DNA of 64,000 nucleotides from Pyrrhosoma nymphula. Taxonomy: Eukaryota; Arthropoda; Insecta; Odonata; Coenagrionidae. The stretch is taken from NCBI GenBank assembly GCA_963573305.1, contig OY754332.1, forward strand, positions 146,189,977-146,253,976, given 5' to 3'. Shown here piece by piece: positions 11,901 through 26,900 of this stretch. The notes beneath the pieces were generated by a model that worked only from the letters and a program-made list of their open reading frames with translations, had not been told where the DNA came from and ran no database searches. A program made the translations under genes and the position numbers. How positions within the stretch are numbered: position 1 is the stretch's first letter; every line of letters begins with the position of its first letter.

Positions 11901-14900
11901 CTTTCGCTATACTTGGAGCTATATGTCTGCGCCTTTTTTATTTTACATTGTTTTTTTCTCGATATGCAAGGGAAGCCGTATTCACTTCAAATATCTTTGG
12001 ATGTAAGTAGCTCGATGCTATTTTCTTCCATTATTGGAATGCTTGGGAAAAAAAACTTTCGATCCACTCAATCATGAACTTCAGCCAGTACTCAATTATT
12101 GTTTCGCGGTGGAAAATGGATTAAATTTCCTTGTTGCCATAAAAGTAACCTGATGCCAATAATTTCACTTTTCTAGTCTTTCAAATGCCTCTTTCCATCT
12201 ACTCAGTTAGTGAGTTAACTCTATTAGCGTAGATCTTTGCATTGAGGCACCACCCCTTTGGTCCTTCCAATCTTTCCTGAGAGAGAAATAAACATTCCGA
12301 ACCAAAGGAAGCCCCTTCTATCACCCTCGCTTGAAGAAAGGCCCTAAACTGCCAAAAAGTGACAATGGAAGGGAGCAGGGGATTCTTATTCCACTGGGAG
12401 CGAAGAAGCAGCGTTGTGGCTAGTCGAGCTGTTTCCGCACATTATGTGGATGTGTGGAAGCGGCCCATACATGTGAAAACTTACATGATCTCTCGTTCAC
12501 AGCAGCTAGGAAGTGCGGAAACGAAATGCCCATTTCATTGCCTTGCTCGTTTTGTTTTTTATTAGTTTTCTACTCGTATTATTTAGCTTTATAAACTTAT
12601 AATAGGTTGATCCTAAATATATAGCATTTAGATTTTCTTTGTCTGGGAGTCCTTGCGGTATCCAAATTCCTATTACTTTCAAAACGTCATAATTAATTTT
12701 GCACGTTTTACAGGACAATGGTTCAATTTTCTTTACTTCGCCATAAAATATTTGCTGCTTAGGTAATTAAGAAATGAAAAAAGCCACAAAACGCATTGTA
12801 GAAAGTGCTATTACCAATGTTTTTTCTATAGATCTCGCATGAGAAAAATCTGACCTATGGCAAATGGAAAACGCAGTAATGGCAGTGAAGCAAGAGGGTG
12901 ACCACTTGAACCTGATACAACCACTAATCTAAGATCAGCCAGCTCAAGTCAATCATGTACGGTATAATGTCATTAGTGAACACATAATATACACGTATAC
13001 ACGCACACGCGTACCGCGGAGCACGGATCGTCTGCGTCCATGTGAAACGGGCCTACCTATAATCATAGAGTAAGGTATGAGAGGGCTAACGCCCATGTTG
13101 AGAAGCGTATTACGTTTTGACGTAGTTTTGGAACTGTCACCCAGGTGTCACTACGGTCGTCAGTTCCATAGCCGCGCGACCAATTTGAATCCCTTTTGCG
13201 CTGCGTCCCATGCGTGTATCGCTCCTCGTTCATCCCGCAACGAAACCGATGGGACTTGAATTGATAACGGGGGAAGAACTGCTGACGCGTCGGGCTGGAG
13301 GATAGAAGCTGAGAAGCTCCGAGAGCTCAGACAGATCCGGCAAAGCTCCGAAAAAACGTTGTTTGCGGCTGAGTCGTATGTGTAAGAGAATTTTCAGGCT
13401 TAAGCGTTCCGTCGAAGGCTTATCCACTATAGCTTCAGAGCTTATGGCTCCAGATCCTCTGCTGGCTTCTTTATCTTGGGAGCTGTTTAATGGTTTGCCA
13501 TTGCTATTTGAAGAAAATAATGACTGGAAATGCCATTGATATTAAATCGTTTCCACTAGTGAAATGGAACTACAGAAGGTTTTCAGTATTTTGAGGATAT
13601 GAATTCGCTGCCCAACCATTTTGCCAACGTTGCTGAAATGACTTTTGATTGTAAAGGCGCAGAATAAATCAAGGGATGATAATATAAAATTCTCACAGCT
13701 GTAAACGGAGTTTCCGAATGTTTGATCCCAAACTTTCGGAATTAATTTACTCTTCGACATTGGAAACGACTTTGAAAAACAATTTTCAATTTACAACTTT
13801 CTGAGATAGTACATGCGCATGTTTGTCCTTTGAAACATTAGAATTAAAGACTACTGTATTATAATTGCTAATAGATAATTGTATAATTTATTCCATTAGA
13901 ATTTATTTAAACGTTTTCCTGCCCTACTCTGAAGAACTTGAAACATGTTTTACTTGGGTATGGAGGCTAATATTTTTTTATTATGGTATAAATCAAGCGG
14001 AATGAATCAATGTCTGTATATACCCCAGTAATCCGACGCAAGAGCCTTTGGCGGGGGGTGTAGAAAACCAAAAGTTTTAGCGAAAGGGGAAAAAAAACTT
14101 TAGGCATCTGTATGGGAAATGGGGTGATTGGATGGCGTTTATTTGTAAATGGGTTTTCTAAAATAGTCGTGAATGGTTTGTGGAAAAATAATTTTTAAAT
14201 ATCTGTGTTCGACAGTTTATCTCTCTAATTTTGCCGCCTTTGTCTGACCTCAGAGGTAGTGTTGGGGTAACATTATGCCTTCCGTGGCAGTCAGGAACTC
14301 GGTCGATTCGAATGTATCTAATGATCTTAATCTGGCGTGTAATCTTCGAATCATCAGAGATTTCCACCCAAGTTCTTCTAAAGCCGCTTGATACTTTTTG
14401 ATCTTTCGTAGGGATTACTGACGAAGGTCGCTTGCTTACCTATGTATCTTGTTAAATTTACGAATGAAGTCTTTATTTTCTGGATCCCAAATACTAGCGG
14501 AGTACTCGAGATGCGGTTTTACCAATGAAAAAATGTGTTTTTCTTTTACTTTATTCAGCGTTATATATAAAAGCATTTTTTGCCGACTTCCAATTCGCTC
14601 ACCGTATTTCAACCCAAAGCTTTGTTTTGATAGGTGAGGGTAGAGCTCACTCCGTACTAAGCCATTCTAAGAAAGCCTAAGCTAAGAAATTCTCACATTC
14701 AGGGTAGGGGGGCCAGTTCCTTTCCCTGGCCACTTGCAATTTCCCACGAAGTTATGACAGAAAATATCACCGCGAGGATTTTAGGTGGGAGTGGGCAGAG
14801 AGGCTTCATTGGGAATCGAACCCGGGACCACCCGGGCCGCAGCCCAGTGACTTCCGATTTATTCTCCTTTTCATACAAAAAACGTTCAACAGCAGCTGTC

Positions 14901-17900
14901 GGTGGTAGGCTAAAACCATTAGTGGTGTCTAAAAATTTGTCTCATTTCCCATTTTTAGTAGGTACATACCCATTTGTTTGTCTTTGGAATCGTTATCAGG
15001 TATTTCTTTTAAATGTTACTCATTGAGCTTGGAAGGAACCACCCGATTGTCCTTCTTCTTAATGACGCTCATAATTCTCAGCCCTTCCCGAAGCAGCTCT
15101 ATAACTTGAGCATTTTTTTTATCCAAGCAGAAATCACTAGAGCGTTTTGAGTAAGCTTTGGTGTTTAAGGCATCGAATAAATTATTTATTGTCTCTATAA
15201 AATCAGCTGTTGGAAGTGCTGATGGACGTTTTAACTCTCCAGTGGAGTGGCTTGTGCGAATAGCAGCTGAAATGGAATAGCTGAATATTTGAGTAGCCAG
15301 CTTCACAGACATTTTCTGGAAAGAGTTGGGCCAAATGTGTGCAATAGTCAGTTTCCACAGAGCTCTAGTTGTCGAGCTGGATGTATCACTCTGGTAAACC
15401 TGGCGTATATTTTCAAAGGAAACGGTCTTTCCTTCCAGAACAAAATCACTATTCAGGAAGTTATTTCTCAAAGACTTCAAAGACAAAGACTCTCAAAGAT
15501 GAAGAACATCAAAAATGCAATAAATTTTATTTTCATTAATCTGAAAATAAGGGTTTTCGACTGAAATCCCCATCTCTTTAATTGCTTTTCTATTGGTGCT
15601 GGCTTGGTCGCAAATGAATCTTCTGGGATGCAGGCCTACCATTAACAACTTTTCAATCAAGGACAATAAGAGTTTCCGTATATTGGAGCTAATGAGCCCA
15701 TGCTCAGAAATAAAGTACCCTACAGGCAACTTCCAGTTTTGATGAATACCTCTGATGAGGAACACGGATGCATACTTTCCCACTTGTTTCTTCCTACCCA
15801 GATTCCCTAAATATTCAAAACCGTCAATCATGTCCAGGGAATTTGAATATTCTAAATTTTCCATCAGGGACATCTCGTCAAATAAAATTACGCATTCTTT
15901 GCTAACATCCGTCATTACGGAGACTTTGAGCTTCAGCTGATGGAAAAACGAGTCGTTAAATCCCGTCAAATATCGTGATGTTCCGATCCACTTCCTCACT
16001 GTTGATACAGCGGGAATACAAGAATTTTAATGTTAGAAAAGATGGATTTTACGGTTCTCACCATTTTGTTTTAAAATAGGTCTCTTATTAGTTACAAGCT
16101 CAATGTCATAAAATTTAGATCCAGGAGCTAAGATCATGAAAGGTGAAAATTTCGTGGTTTTGACTACAATAATAACGAAATTATGAGTTTTGGTCAGCGT
16201 TTTTCGATTTCAGGCTCTATACGTCGGGGTCGAGACCAATAGGAGAGTACTTACCCGACCTGGAACCTTCCCACCCTCCTGTCACAATTCCCCTCCTCCC
16301 CTTGTTACTCACAACCTCAAGTTACTGAAACGGTCATCAATTTGATCCGACTGAGCAACAACCTTCCCTTTTGCAATGACCGGATGCTTGATTTTGCAGT
16401 GACTCGGCTCTTTAAGTGCCTCGGTTATTTGTAAGCCAGTAACTTGTTTCCATGTATATTTTCTTACAATACAAAGGCATGGTCGGCACGACTGATAGTT
16501 CCTCATTGTACTTTAAAAGAATTCACGAAAATGGTTCAAAGTTCATTTTGGAAGGCACCATAAAAACGGCAGATTTAAAGAGAAAAATTGCACTTAAAAT
16601 TTGCCATATGAAGTTTGAAGTAATATTCTGGGTTAGTAAAGAGTGCTAGTGATAGTGACCAAGGATGTGATCCATTTAAAAAGTTATCGTTTTCATTCTC
16701 ACTGGAAAGGCGCAACATTATCGGGTTGGTAGATCGAGATTGGAGGAACAAAATGGTCTTTTGAACTATTTGGGACATCGTTTGTAAGATAGAAAACCAG
16801 CATTGGTGGAAATTTAGCCTGTGTATCCTCCATGCAAGCGCGGAAAACAGATCGAATTAATATTTACCAATTACGAAATACTTGGCGTTAAAATTTTTTA
16901 TAGTTGATTGCGTCTCTTACAATACAAATATTTCATACCGCTGCCCAACTCATACAGTTTAACGATAAATAATCACCAAACTACTTCTATCGCATTGTTG
17001 TGAGTTACAAGAAACGCAATGAAATAAGGCTTGAATTCACGTTCAGTCAGAGATTCTATATTTTTACCACCTTACTCATCATGATTTTCCATTTTCGATC
17101 CTTTCAAATTTGGGGTAAAGGGTGTAGTGGAATGATACAAACCATATATGCAGACGGACATTTTCTGCGGCATAACTGCAGACTCAATTCTGAATTAAAA
17201 CGGGAAGTGAACAATTTGAACTCAGTTCCTTAGAATTAGAAAAATCAAATCGACGGAATATAACAAGTGGAGGTTCAACATTCCCCTACACAAAGATGGA
17301 TGGACAATAAAACATTCGGAAAGCTGCCATTCCCCTGGTGCCGGGCGACTGGCCTAGGCCCGCTCACAGAGTAGGATTCAAGGCTCTGGGAAACAAGCAT
17401 CGTTACCGTGGATTCAAGACATCCACTCCCGGCAGAACTCAGCCGCCTCGACCGTCCCCGAAGAGTCGCGTGAGCATTTTCCTGACGTATCAGGTTACGC
17501 GGGAGACTTGACCTTGACAGGAAGCGGGAGTCTTTCAGGTTGATAACAGCAACACCATCTAGCGGAGAAAAAGCGAAACACATGGCCACCCAAAAAGTTA
17601 TTCGCAAATCCCTATAAGCGTTGGCACTCTGTATTACTCTGTGCTATAATGTAGCAATTTTGTAGACTTGAACACGGCCACTGGCTGGGAACGGAAGTGC
17701 TAGCAGTTGGGGAAGGGGAGGAAGGAAGAGAGGAGAGGTGGTGCTACTTATTAGCGGATGGATCGTCGTATATTCGGCGCTTCACTGTACTTCAATGCAA
17801 AAAAAAATCATTTCGACACACCCCCAGTTTAAGTTTCGTTGTTTCCGATTGTGTTTAGTTATGCGTGCTTCTTTCACTGCCTTTCTTGACTGATTGCGAT

Positions 17901-20900
17901 TCGCAACAGCTAAAACCAATACTAAACAATTTAGTTGCATTTATGTACTTGCCACCAACCTTCCCTTGGCACCTTTTCTTGCTCATTCTATAATATTAAC
18001 ACAACTTGAACCATTTCCTTCATTTGGATTTATCAGAAACTAAGTACAATCAAGATTTTATTAAATCTGTAATGTAAAATGCTTAATAAAAGTATATCCA
18101 TTCACAAAACGTGTACCAAAAAATAATAAAACACCTAGAAATGTGAACAAAATTGTTAAATTATAATAACACCGCCAAGATAGTCTATAACACCGAAGTC
18201 GCATTGTTTCAAAATGAGATTTAGCAAAATATAAAACCAGTTTCACGGATCTCTACTAATAGGGCAGTCGTCACAATTTCTTGTCATGTACCAGAAAGGC
18301 AATGTGAGTGCAAACACAATATTTTTCATCAATCTTAACCTCAAGATTCTTGACTAATGACCTGGACTACCCATAGACTGTTGGTGGGGAAAGACTTAAG
18401 GATAAATGGATTCTTACATCAGAACAAGTCCATTAAGACCTTTGTTTAACCTCTCTCTTCATCTGCTCTTTGTCCTAAGAAACCAAATCCCCAACTTGAA
18501 CTTCTACAAGTTAGGATGCCCACACCCGCAGGTGTGAAGAGAGCTCATTTGGAACATATGACAGTACACTGCCAGTAAACCCTTGGTTTTACATACTGCA
18601 TTTATATAAAGGTGGCTGAAAGGCCCAAAATAAAAAAATAAACGTATAATGTAAACTTATGAATCTTTTTTCCTCTTTCTCACCATACATAGTCCACAGA
18701 AATCATCTAAAGAAATGAGTTCACTGCTCTTTCTCTAACAAAAAACAAGGGAGTGTAATAATTAAGGATCACCTAAGTTTTAAACCTTCTCAACAAGCCT
18801 CTGCTAACACCTGGATGAAGATTTTAAATGCACACTAAAATATCAAGCAATGCTGCAGCATGAAAAACATTAACCACATCTGTAAAGATTCCTAAAACAT
18901 ATACTACTCAAGTCATAAGGCAAATACTTCACCAAGGCTCAAATTGCAAAAATATTATCTACCTACCTTGAAACCAATTAGAGGTTCTTCTTTCTGGTTG
19001 TTTGCCACATAGCGCCAGACCACTCTAACTGTGGATGGATCAACCTCATACAAATGCACAGACGATGGGGGCTTTTGAGGAGCATTCATGTATGTCCTCT
19101 CTGAAAAAAAGCATTAACAGCATTAGTACCATTACTGTAACCACGATTAAAAATAAAATCAATATAAGTTTTGATAAATCTAAACAGAATAGAGTAAAGG
19201 AAACAACTAGTGGTGCACTTGTAGCACTTTTATTTTTCACCAGTTTGTTTTATGGATCAGAGTTAACCAAGTACTTTGCTTTGCCAGCAGACTAGTTTTT
19301 TGGCTGCTCAAAGAAGAGGACATCAAAGTTTGTGAGCGATAAATATGGGGCCATGAGCTTCTCCTGCATATATCGCCACTAATTGTAAGGCAATAGTGCA
19401 ATTTCTAGTACGGATTTCATGTCATATATGGAAATAAAAGATATGAGCATACCAGTTCTCAAGAAAAACCAGCCTAATAGTTTTTCCCCACTCATTGCAA
19501 AAATTATTCTTGCCTGGTTGACTATGTTCATTTATCAGGATCATTCCACAGATTATCAGTTGAGTCATTTTGAAAGGACCTGCAACTCACGTTCATATAT
19601 GCCATACCACAATTCAAATTGCATGACGTGCCCATGACATTTGACTTCATGGTTTCTCAGTGGATAATTCTTTTTCTTTCAGTTGACGAAAATAGCTGAA
19701 GAGGATAAGTCTCCAATTCATCCCAGAAAGTTAAGCAACATTCGTCTACCTCTCCCATGAAGTCTCCAACTCAATGGCTCAAGAGCCAAAATCAAGGAAA
19801 CTCTTCGATTTTGAATCTCAAAATTTTGGGCTTAACTATTACGACTATTAATAACAAAGCGATTATGTGTGAGAATGTGAAAAAAGTTGGCAACTTTTAC
19901 TTAAAATGAATATCAAGTGTGTTTCGTTCAATTTGGTATTTAGAATGGCGGACCTTGTTGCATTTGTTACTTCTTTTGTTTTATGCACAAACTTTTTTTT
20001 CCCCGCCATGTATCTCTTGCAAGACAAAAAGTTCACAGATTAAAGTTGTTCCTCGACGCACATGCAAGACCTCTTTTTGTCCTCTAAAGTTAAACATTTT
20101 CAGAGGTTATGGGCCCAGGGACGTTTAGAGTATAAAGGTGTGCGTTAAGAATAAAGTTGAGAGTTAAAAGTAAAGAGGAATTAGTACATCAAGGCGGATG
20201 GCGGCGAAAAAGAAATCTACAACATCCCAAAGTTAAAGGATAAAAATTACTACGCATGGTCAGTTCAGACCGAGTCAATTTTAGACTGCAGAGATTTATG
20301 GGAAGCAGTGTCCGACGGATGGAGTGAAGAAGATTTGGAAGATCTTAGATCCAAGGAAAGAAAGAAGAATAAGAAAGCTTTAGCCCTCATAAAGTCAACT
20401 GTCAACGAGAATCACATTGAGACCATCGGTCATCTCAAGAGTGCAAAGGAGGCGTGGACGGCTCTTAAGAACACCTTTTGTGCAAAGGATGAGACGCAAC
20501 AGCTGATGATGATGAAAAACCTGATGAGAATGGAGAAGAGTGCTGATGAAACATGTGTTCAGTATATAAATCGAGTCGTGGCAGCCCACAGAGAGGTTAG
20601 TGAAACTAACTTAGTAGAATTCTCGAATAAGATAGTGTCGCTGATTATTTTGACGGGCCTACCTCAAGAATACAGTGATGTGTCAAAATCGCTTACCCGA
20701 GACCCCAAACTATCAGTGAATCTCTTACGTTCTGTGCTGCGAGCTGAGGAGACAAGATTAGAAATGGAGATAACTGATAATTCAAAGGCATTAGTGGAGA
20801 AAGGTGAACAGCCGTTCCAGAAGAAGGAATCTGCAGGAAATCAGAGTGAGATTAATTCGAAAGATAGAAATTGTTTTTACTGTGGTGTGTATGGCAACAA

Positions 20901-23900
20901 GGCAAAGGATAGCTGGAAAAGGAAGAGAGACAAAGGCAAGAAAGAAGAAAATTGGAGAAAGGAAGAGAGATTTGTAGCTAGAGGTGAAAGTGATAAATCT
21001 AATCCTACTGCAAGTACTAGCGCAGCAGTGTCGCGTTCGAAGGATCATATAGTGTTGTGTTCGAAGGATAGAGGAGCAATTTGTGCCGCTAATGAGTGGA
21101 TCCTGGACGGGGGTGCAACTGATCACATGATACCCCATGCAAAGTATTTTGAAAAAATGTGTAAAATAAAAGGTAAAGTTAGCCTTGCTGATATCAAGGA
21201 TAAAGAGGTATGTGGAACTGGAATGGTCACATTAGACGTAAGTCATATGTGTGGAAATATAATGTTAAGTTTAACAGATACTTTATATGTTCCGAGTTTT
21301 GGTGTGAATCTTATTTCAGTTAGTAAATTGGTAGATAAAGGCTACCAGGTGATGTATGATAAAGAAAGTGCCATTGTCACAAATAAATTTACTGGTGAAA
21401 TATTGTTGCGAGGAGTAAGATCAGGAAATCTTTTTGTAGTAACAGTGTTAAACGACATACCTTGTGATTTCAAAGAATGTGATAAGAACAGTCAAGATGA
21501 GGTAAAAAGTTATGCAAATAGAGCAGTTGCAGAATTATGGCATCGTAGGTTGGGTCATACAAGTTACCCAGTGTTGGAAAAAATTTCATGTTTTAAAGAT
21601 AAAGAGATAAACTTTGGCAAAGAAAATGTCAAGGTTTATGATACTTGTCCAATAGGTAAAGGAAAAAGAAAGAAGTTTTTCAGAAAGACTGAAAGTGAAT
21701 CCAGTCATGTTTTGGACTTAATACACTCAGATGTCGGAGGTAAAATAAGTCCCATGTCTTTAGGGGGTGGTAAATTTTATGTTACTTTCTTAGATGATTA
21801 TAGCAATTATTGTACTGTGTACATTTTGAAATCAAAGGCTGAGGTATATGATAAATTTAAAATGTACAAGGAATTTGTAGAGGTTTTTCATTCTAAAAGA
21901 ATTAAGGCATTAATGTCTGATAATGCAGGTGAATATGTTAGTAGAAAAATGACTGCTTTGTTGGAAGAAAATGGCATACAGAGAAAATTATCAGCTCCCT
22001 ATTCGCCACAGCAAAATGGGAAGGCGGAAAGAATAAATGGTACCTTGTTTAATCTAGTTAGATGCATGCTAGAGGACAGTGGATTGCCAAAGGTTTTTTG
22101 GGCTGAAGCCCTCAGTTATGCTTGTTTGATCAGAAATGTTTGCCCTTCAATGGCAACAGGTGGAAATATTCCTGTTGAACTTTGGTACAGAAAGAAACTT
22201 AGACAGGATGAGATGGAACATTTTAAAATTTTTGGGTGTAAAGCCCTTATGACTGTTTTGCATGGAAAGAAAAAGTTAGACCCTAGAGCAATTTTATGTG
22301 TTTATTTAGGAATCCAACCAAATGCAAATGCCTATAGATTGTGGAATGTAAGGGAAAGGAGAATAGAAATAAGTAGAGACGTAGTTTTTGATGAGACATT
22401 TTTTCCTTTTAAGGAATTTAAGTTTAAAGGAAATGAAAGCATAGAAAGTGATGAATTAGTATATATGTCCTTTTGTGATAATGATCTAGTTGAGGAGAAT
22501 GTGATTTTTGAGGATGAGGAGGAAAATAATGGTTCAGGGGAAGGATTAAGGGATGAAGATGCGATTGTTGGAGAAAATGAAAACAGACAACCCTTGAGAC
22601 GTTCAGAAAGACAACCCAAACCTAGAGTTATATACACTGGTCCTTGCTGTATGAATGCAAATTATGGTGAACTAAGTGATCCTAAGACAGTAAGTGAGGC
22701 TATGAAGTGTACATTTGCTGGGAAGTGGAAAAGAGCAATGATGGAAGAAATGTAAAATATGATGGAAAATAATGTGTTTGAAATTGTGCGAAGGCTTAAA
22801 AATACAAATGTTGTAGGTACAAAATGGGTCTTTAAAGTAAAACAAAATGAGTCAGGTGAAGTGGATAGATATAGACCGAGAATTGTTGCAAAGGGATAGA
22901 GCCAGATACCTGATATAGATTATTTTGATACTTACAGTCCCGTATTAAGAAAAAATACTGTTAGAATTTTATTAGCATTAGCTGTAGAAAGGGATTGGAG
23001 TGCTATACATTGTGATGTTAGGTCAGCATATCTAAAGAGTGATATTAGTTATATTGTTTATGTTGAACAACCAAAATGGTATGAACCTAGAGAGAAAAAT
23101 GGAAAGGATTATGTTTTGAAGTTGAATAAAAGTATGTATGGATTACATCAATCAGGAAGAGATTGGAATTTTCACTTAATAGCAAATTGCTAAGTGTAGG
23201 TTTCAGGAGATGTATAAGTGAACCTTGCGTGTATGTGAAGGAAAATGTAATAGTAGGAGCCTATGTTGATGATTTATTACTCGTTGGAGAAAAAGGAACC
23301 GTAGATGTGGTGAGAGGTTTACTTGTATATTTAATTGATATTAAGGATATGGGTGAAGTCAGATACATTTTGTCAATGAAGGTTACAAGAGAAGACTCTT
23401 TTATCTGTATTAGTCAGGAGGTTTATGCAAATAAAATATTGATGGAGTTAAACATGATCAATGCAAAGAGGGTTTATACTCCGTTACCTCCAGGTATGTT
23501 GTCAGATGAAAATTCTAAACCATTTGATGAAACCCTGTATAGAAAAAGTATTGGTTCCTTATTGTATTTATCAAATGGTACTAGGCCAGATATAACATAT
23601 TCTGTATGTAAATTGAGCCAGAAATGTGGCAAACCAAATGTGTCGGATTGGAAAATGGTGAAATATGTGTTCAAATATTTAAATAGTACAGCATGTCAGG
23701 GACTAAAGTATGAGAAAACTGGCAAGAAAGTTTATGCTTTTTGTGATGCAGATTATGCTAATGATGTATATGATAGAAAATCTATCAGTGGTTTTGTAAT
23801 TATGCTTGCTGGTGGTCCCATCATATGGAAGAGCAAAAAGCAAAGAACTGTGGCTACTTCCACAGTCATGGCAGAGTATCTGTCAATGTATGAGGTAACA

Positions 23901-26900
23901 AAAGAAATTTTATGGTTATCGAGTTTTTTGAGGGAGATTGGTCAAGATGATTTTATTGAAGTGCCTGTGAAAATATATTCAGATAACCAAGGTGCATTGG
24001 AAATTGTTAAGAACCAAATAGTTTCTGATAGAACAAAGCATGTTGACATAGCTTATCATTTCATGAGCGAAACGGTGAATGATGGTGGTTTCGAATTTTC
24101 TTATGTTTCTACTCGGGAAAATTTAGCAGATGTTTTTACAAAGGCAGTTTCAGGACCAAAATTGATAAAGTTTGTTGAAGGTTTAAATTTGAAGTGAGAG
24201 TCCTGAAAACCTTAATGCTTTATGCTTGAGTCATGTATCTATATGTTTGGTTTCCTTTAAGTAAAAGTTAGGGGAAGTGTGAGAATGTGAAAAAAGTTGG
24301 TAACTTTTACTTAAAATGAATATCAAGTGTGTTTCGTTCAATTTGGTATTTAGAATGGCGGGCCTTGTTGCATTTGTTACTTCTTTTGTTTATGCACAAA
24401 CTTTTTTTTTCCTGCCATGTATCTCTTGTAAGACAAAAAGTTCACAGATTAAAGTTGTTCCTCGATGCACATGCAAGACCTCTTTTTGTCCTCTAAAGTA
24501 AAACATTTTCAGATTATGTGTCAAAACACTAAGCATTAAGATGATATGGAGAATGTAAATATATCTTAGTAAATTACATGGAATCTTTGTTTAAAAAAAT
24601 CACCATTCTTGTCTAACTTAATTTTCACAATCATGCATCTAAACAGTGATGATGAAAATAAATTCAACAAGGACGTCTTAAGAAGAAGATAGTTCTAGTT
24701 TTTCCCACTCAAAATTGTTGCTGGCAAAGTGAAGTTGATTTGAAAGGGGGGAGAATCTTCCATGCTACCTTGCATTCAGCATATTTTCAAAATCCTTTTG
24801 CTTCAATGTTTTGTCCTGATCTGAAGTGGCTACTTCTCGAAATTACTAATAACACCTTGTTGGCCCATTTCTTGGACATGCTGTATTTATTTACAATACT
24901 GAGAAAAATCAACACTCAGATACACTGATCAAACTAAAAGCAGTGACGACTGGCGGCTAAATAGATGGTCTCATTCACAAACTATTCACTAACTGCTCTT
25001 ACATGGTGGTGGGCTAAGACAAAAATGAATTTTGCATTGATGGAGTCGGTGGTGAATAATGAAGTTTTAGATCAAATTGAACAATTTATTGTCTGAGGCA
25101 GTGAACAGTTCACTTAGTTTACTCGAGAGATTAGTTCATTTGGAATCATTCATTCGCGAGCCACCCCATCTTTAGAGTACACTGCAAACATCTGTGATTC
25201 AGCACAGAAAAAATATAATTCCACAAACTTGACAACATATCATGGAAAGCCACACACCATGTTAAAAACTGATGTGAATGAGCTTGTAACAAAGAAATTG
25301 AAAGGACTGGGTTGTGAGCCACTTGATACTTAGAGATTTCATGCAAGGCTAAAGGAACTAGAAAAATTCACATTATGTACACAGCTTTAGGTTAACATGG
25401 AGGATGTATTTTTATCCCCACCTTGCATCTGTAGGACAGACCAAAGCAACCAAGTAAGATGTACACAGTGTCAAACAGGTATAATAATACTTTCATCTCA
25501 TACCATTCCCAAGTACAACAGAAGTCATGACCATAATCCACTGACACACTTTTTATTATTTTTCCTTGCCTCTCCCAATTCATTTTCCCAAATTACACCC
25601 CTTCCATGATTGGTCTCCTTACACCTCCCAGAACACACCCCTACAGCTGCTCAAAGAAAATATGTACACTTAGATTATATCAGTTTTGGAATTGACATTT
25701 TTCAAAAGACTTTAGTACCTGATTCTATGATTAAGAGCTGAAGGAAATGAGAACCAAACAGACCCATCACTAGAAATAACATTAAACAAATGGTTTTAGG
25801 CTTAACTTTGTGGAACTCTTTCATAATGAAAGAAAGAAAAAACTTCAAATAGTATTAATCCACACCTTTATTCACAATACCGACTTAGGTTTCAATGGAT
25901 AACAATCATTTTAATAATAATAAATAACCTTGAAAATGACGGTTATCCATTGAAACCTGGGTCAGTATTGTGAATAAAAGTGTGGATTAATACTATTTGA
26001 AGTTTCTTCTTTCTTTCATAGGAATAACATTATTTTATAACAATTAATTAGGATATTAAAAGCTGGTACAGTGAGTTTTATGATATCTAATACACTCTTT
26101 ATATGAATAAATATGCTTACCTAAAAATCGTTCACTTTCAGGTCCTTCCCCAGCAGCATTATAAGCCATAACTTTCACATAGTAATTAGTATCTGGCTGG
26201 AGACCAACAATAAGAGACCATGCTTTTGTGCTTCGGCTAAGGTAGTACACTGAATCTTCCTCTTTTCCATCTTCCTTCCAATATTTGAGCTACACAGATC
26301 ATTAAAAACAAACATATAATATGGAAAGCACAATGACAGACACAAAACCACTAATGCAATAATGTAAGGGTAAAAACTCGTCAATCAACCAAATCTGTTG
26401 TTATTTTGCAAGAATGGATTACACTCACTCCCCAAAAACTGCTCACTCGATTAGACCAGTTTCCTATCAACACTGCCAAACACTTTCGACATTTTTTTCT
26501 CACTAACACTTGTACTCCACATTAGTTCTCTCCAAAACTTTCAGAAAATGCAGTAGCTAGATCATCGACCACTGTTCCGAGAATTCCCTGACATTTCCCT
26601 GACTTTTCCAGAAATTCAAAATTCCCTGACAATTCCAGGTTTTCCCTGACGATCGCCACTCTGTGTTGTATACAATTGTCAATGAAATGTCCAGCCCTGA
26701 AAGAACTCCATTGCATATCATAACTCCCCTATTTAAGTTTTTGTTGACTCAATTCATTCAATAGAGAACCAATCACAAGGTCACACTACATTATGAAAGA
26801 CATTTTGTCTTAATTATTCATTTCATTACGTTTCCCCCACAACACTACTTTTTTAAGCATGCTATCCTGTTTGCTGGGGCAGATATAAAGTATTCTATCC

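Larger units (their letters stand above)
19868..24513 (+). mobile_element. Ty1/copia LTR retrotransposon, structurally complete, coding-dead
   Basis: A 4.6-kb element with two LTRs of about 237 bases, a copia-type primer site, one gag-pol region in copia order (gag, protease, integrase, RT, RNase H), a purine tract and 5-bp target duplications. The LTRs differ by about seven substitutions and one indel as read by eye, so the insertion is not recent. It lies antisense to contactin within the intron between the exons at 26121 and 19100. Confidence 0.95.

Noticed and set aside
14811..14849. A tRNA gene on the minus strand
   Set aside because: Only the 3' half with a B box is present; there is no A box, D arm or anticodon arm.
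17275..17607. 110-codon minus-strand frame in a GC-rich patch
   Set aside because: No domain, no splice context and Arg/Ser-rich composition typical of chance frames in GC-rich DNA.
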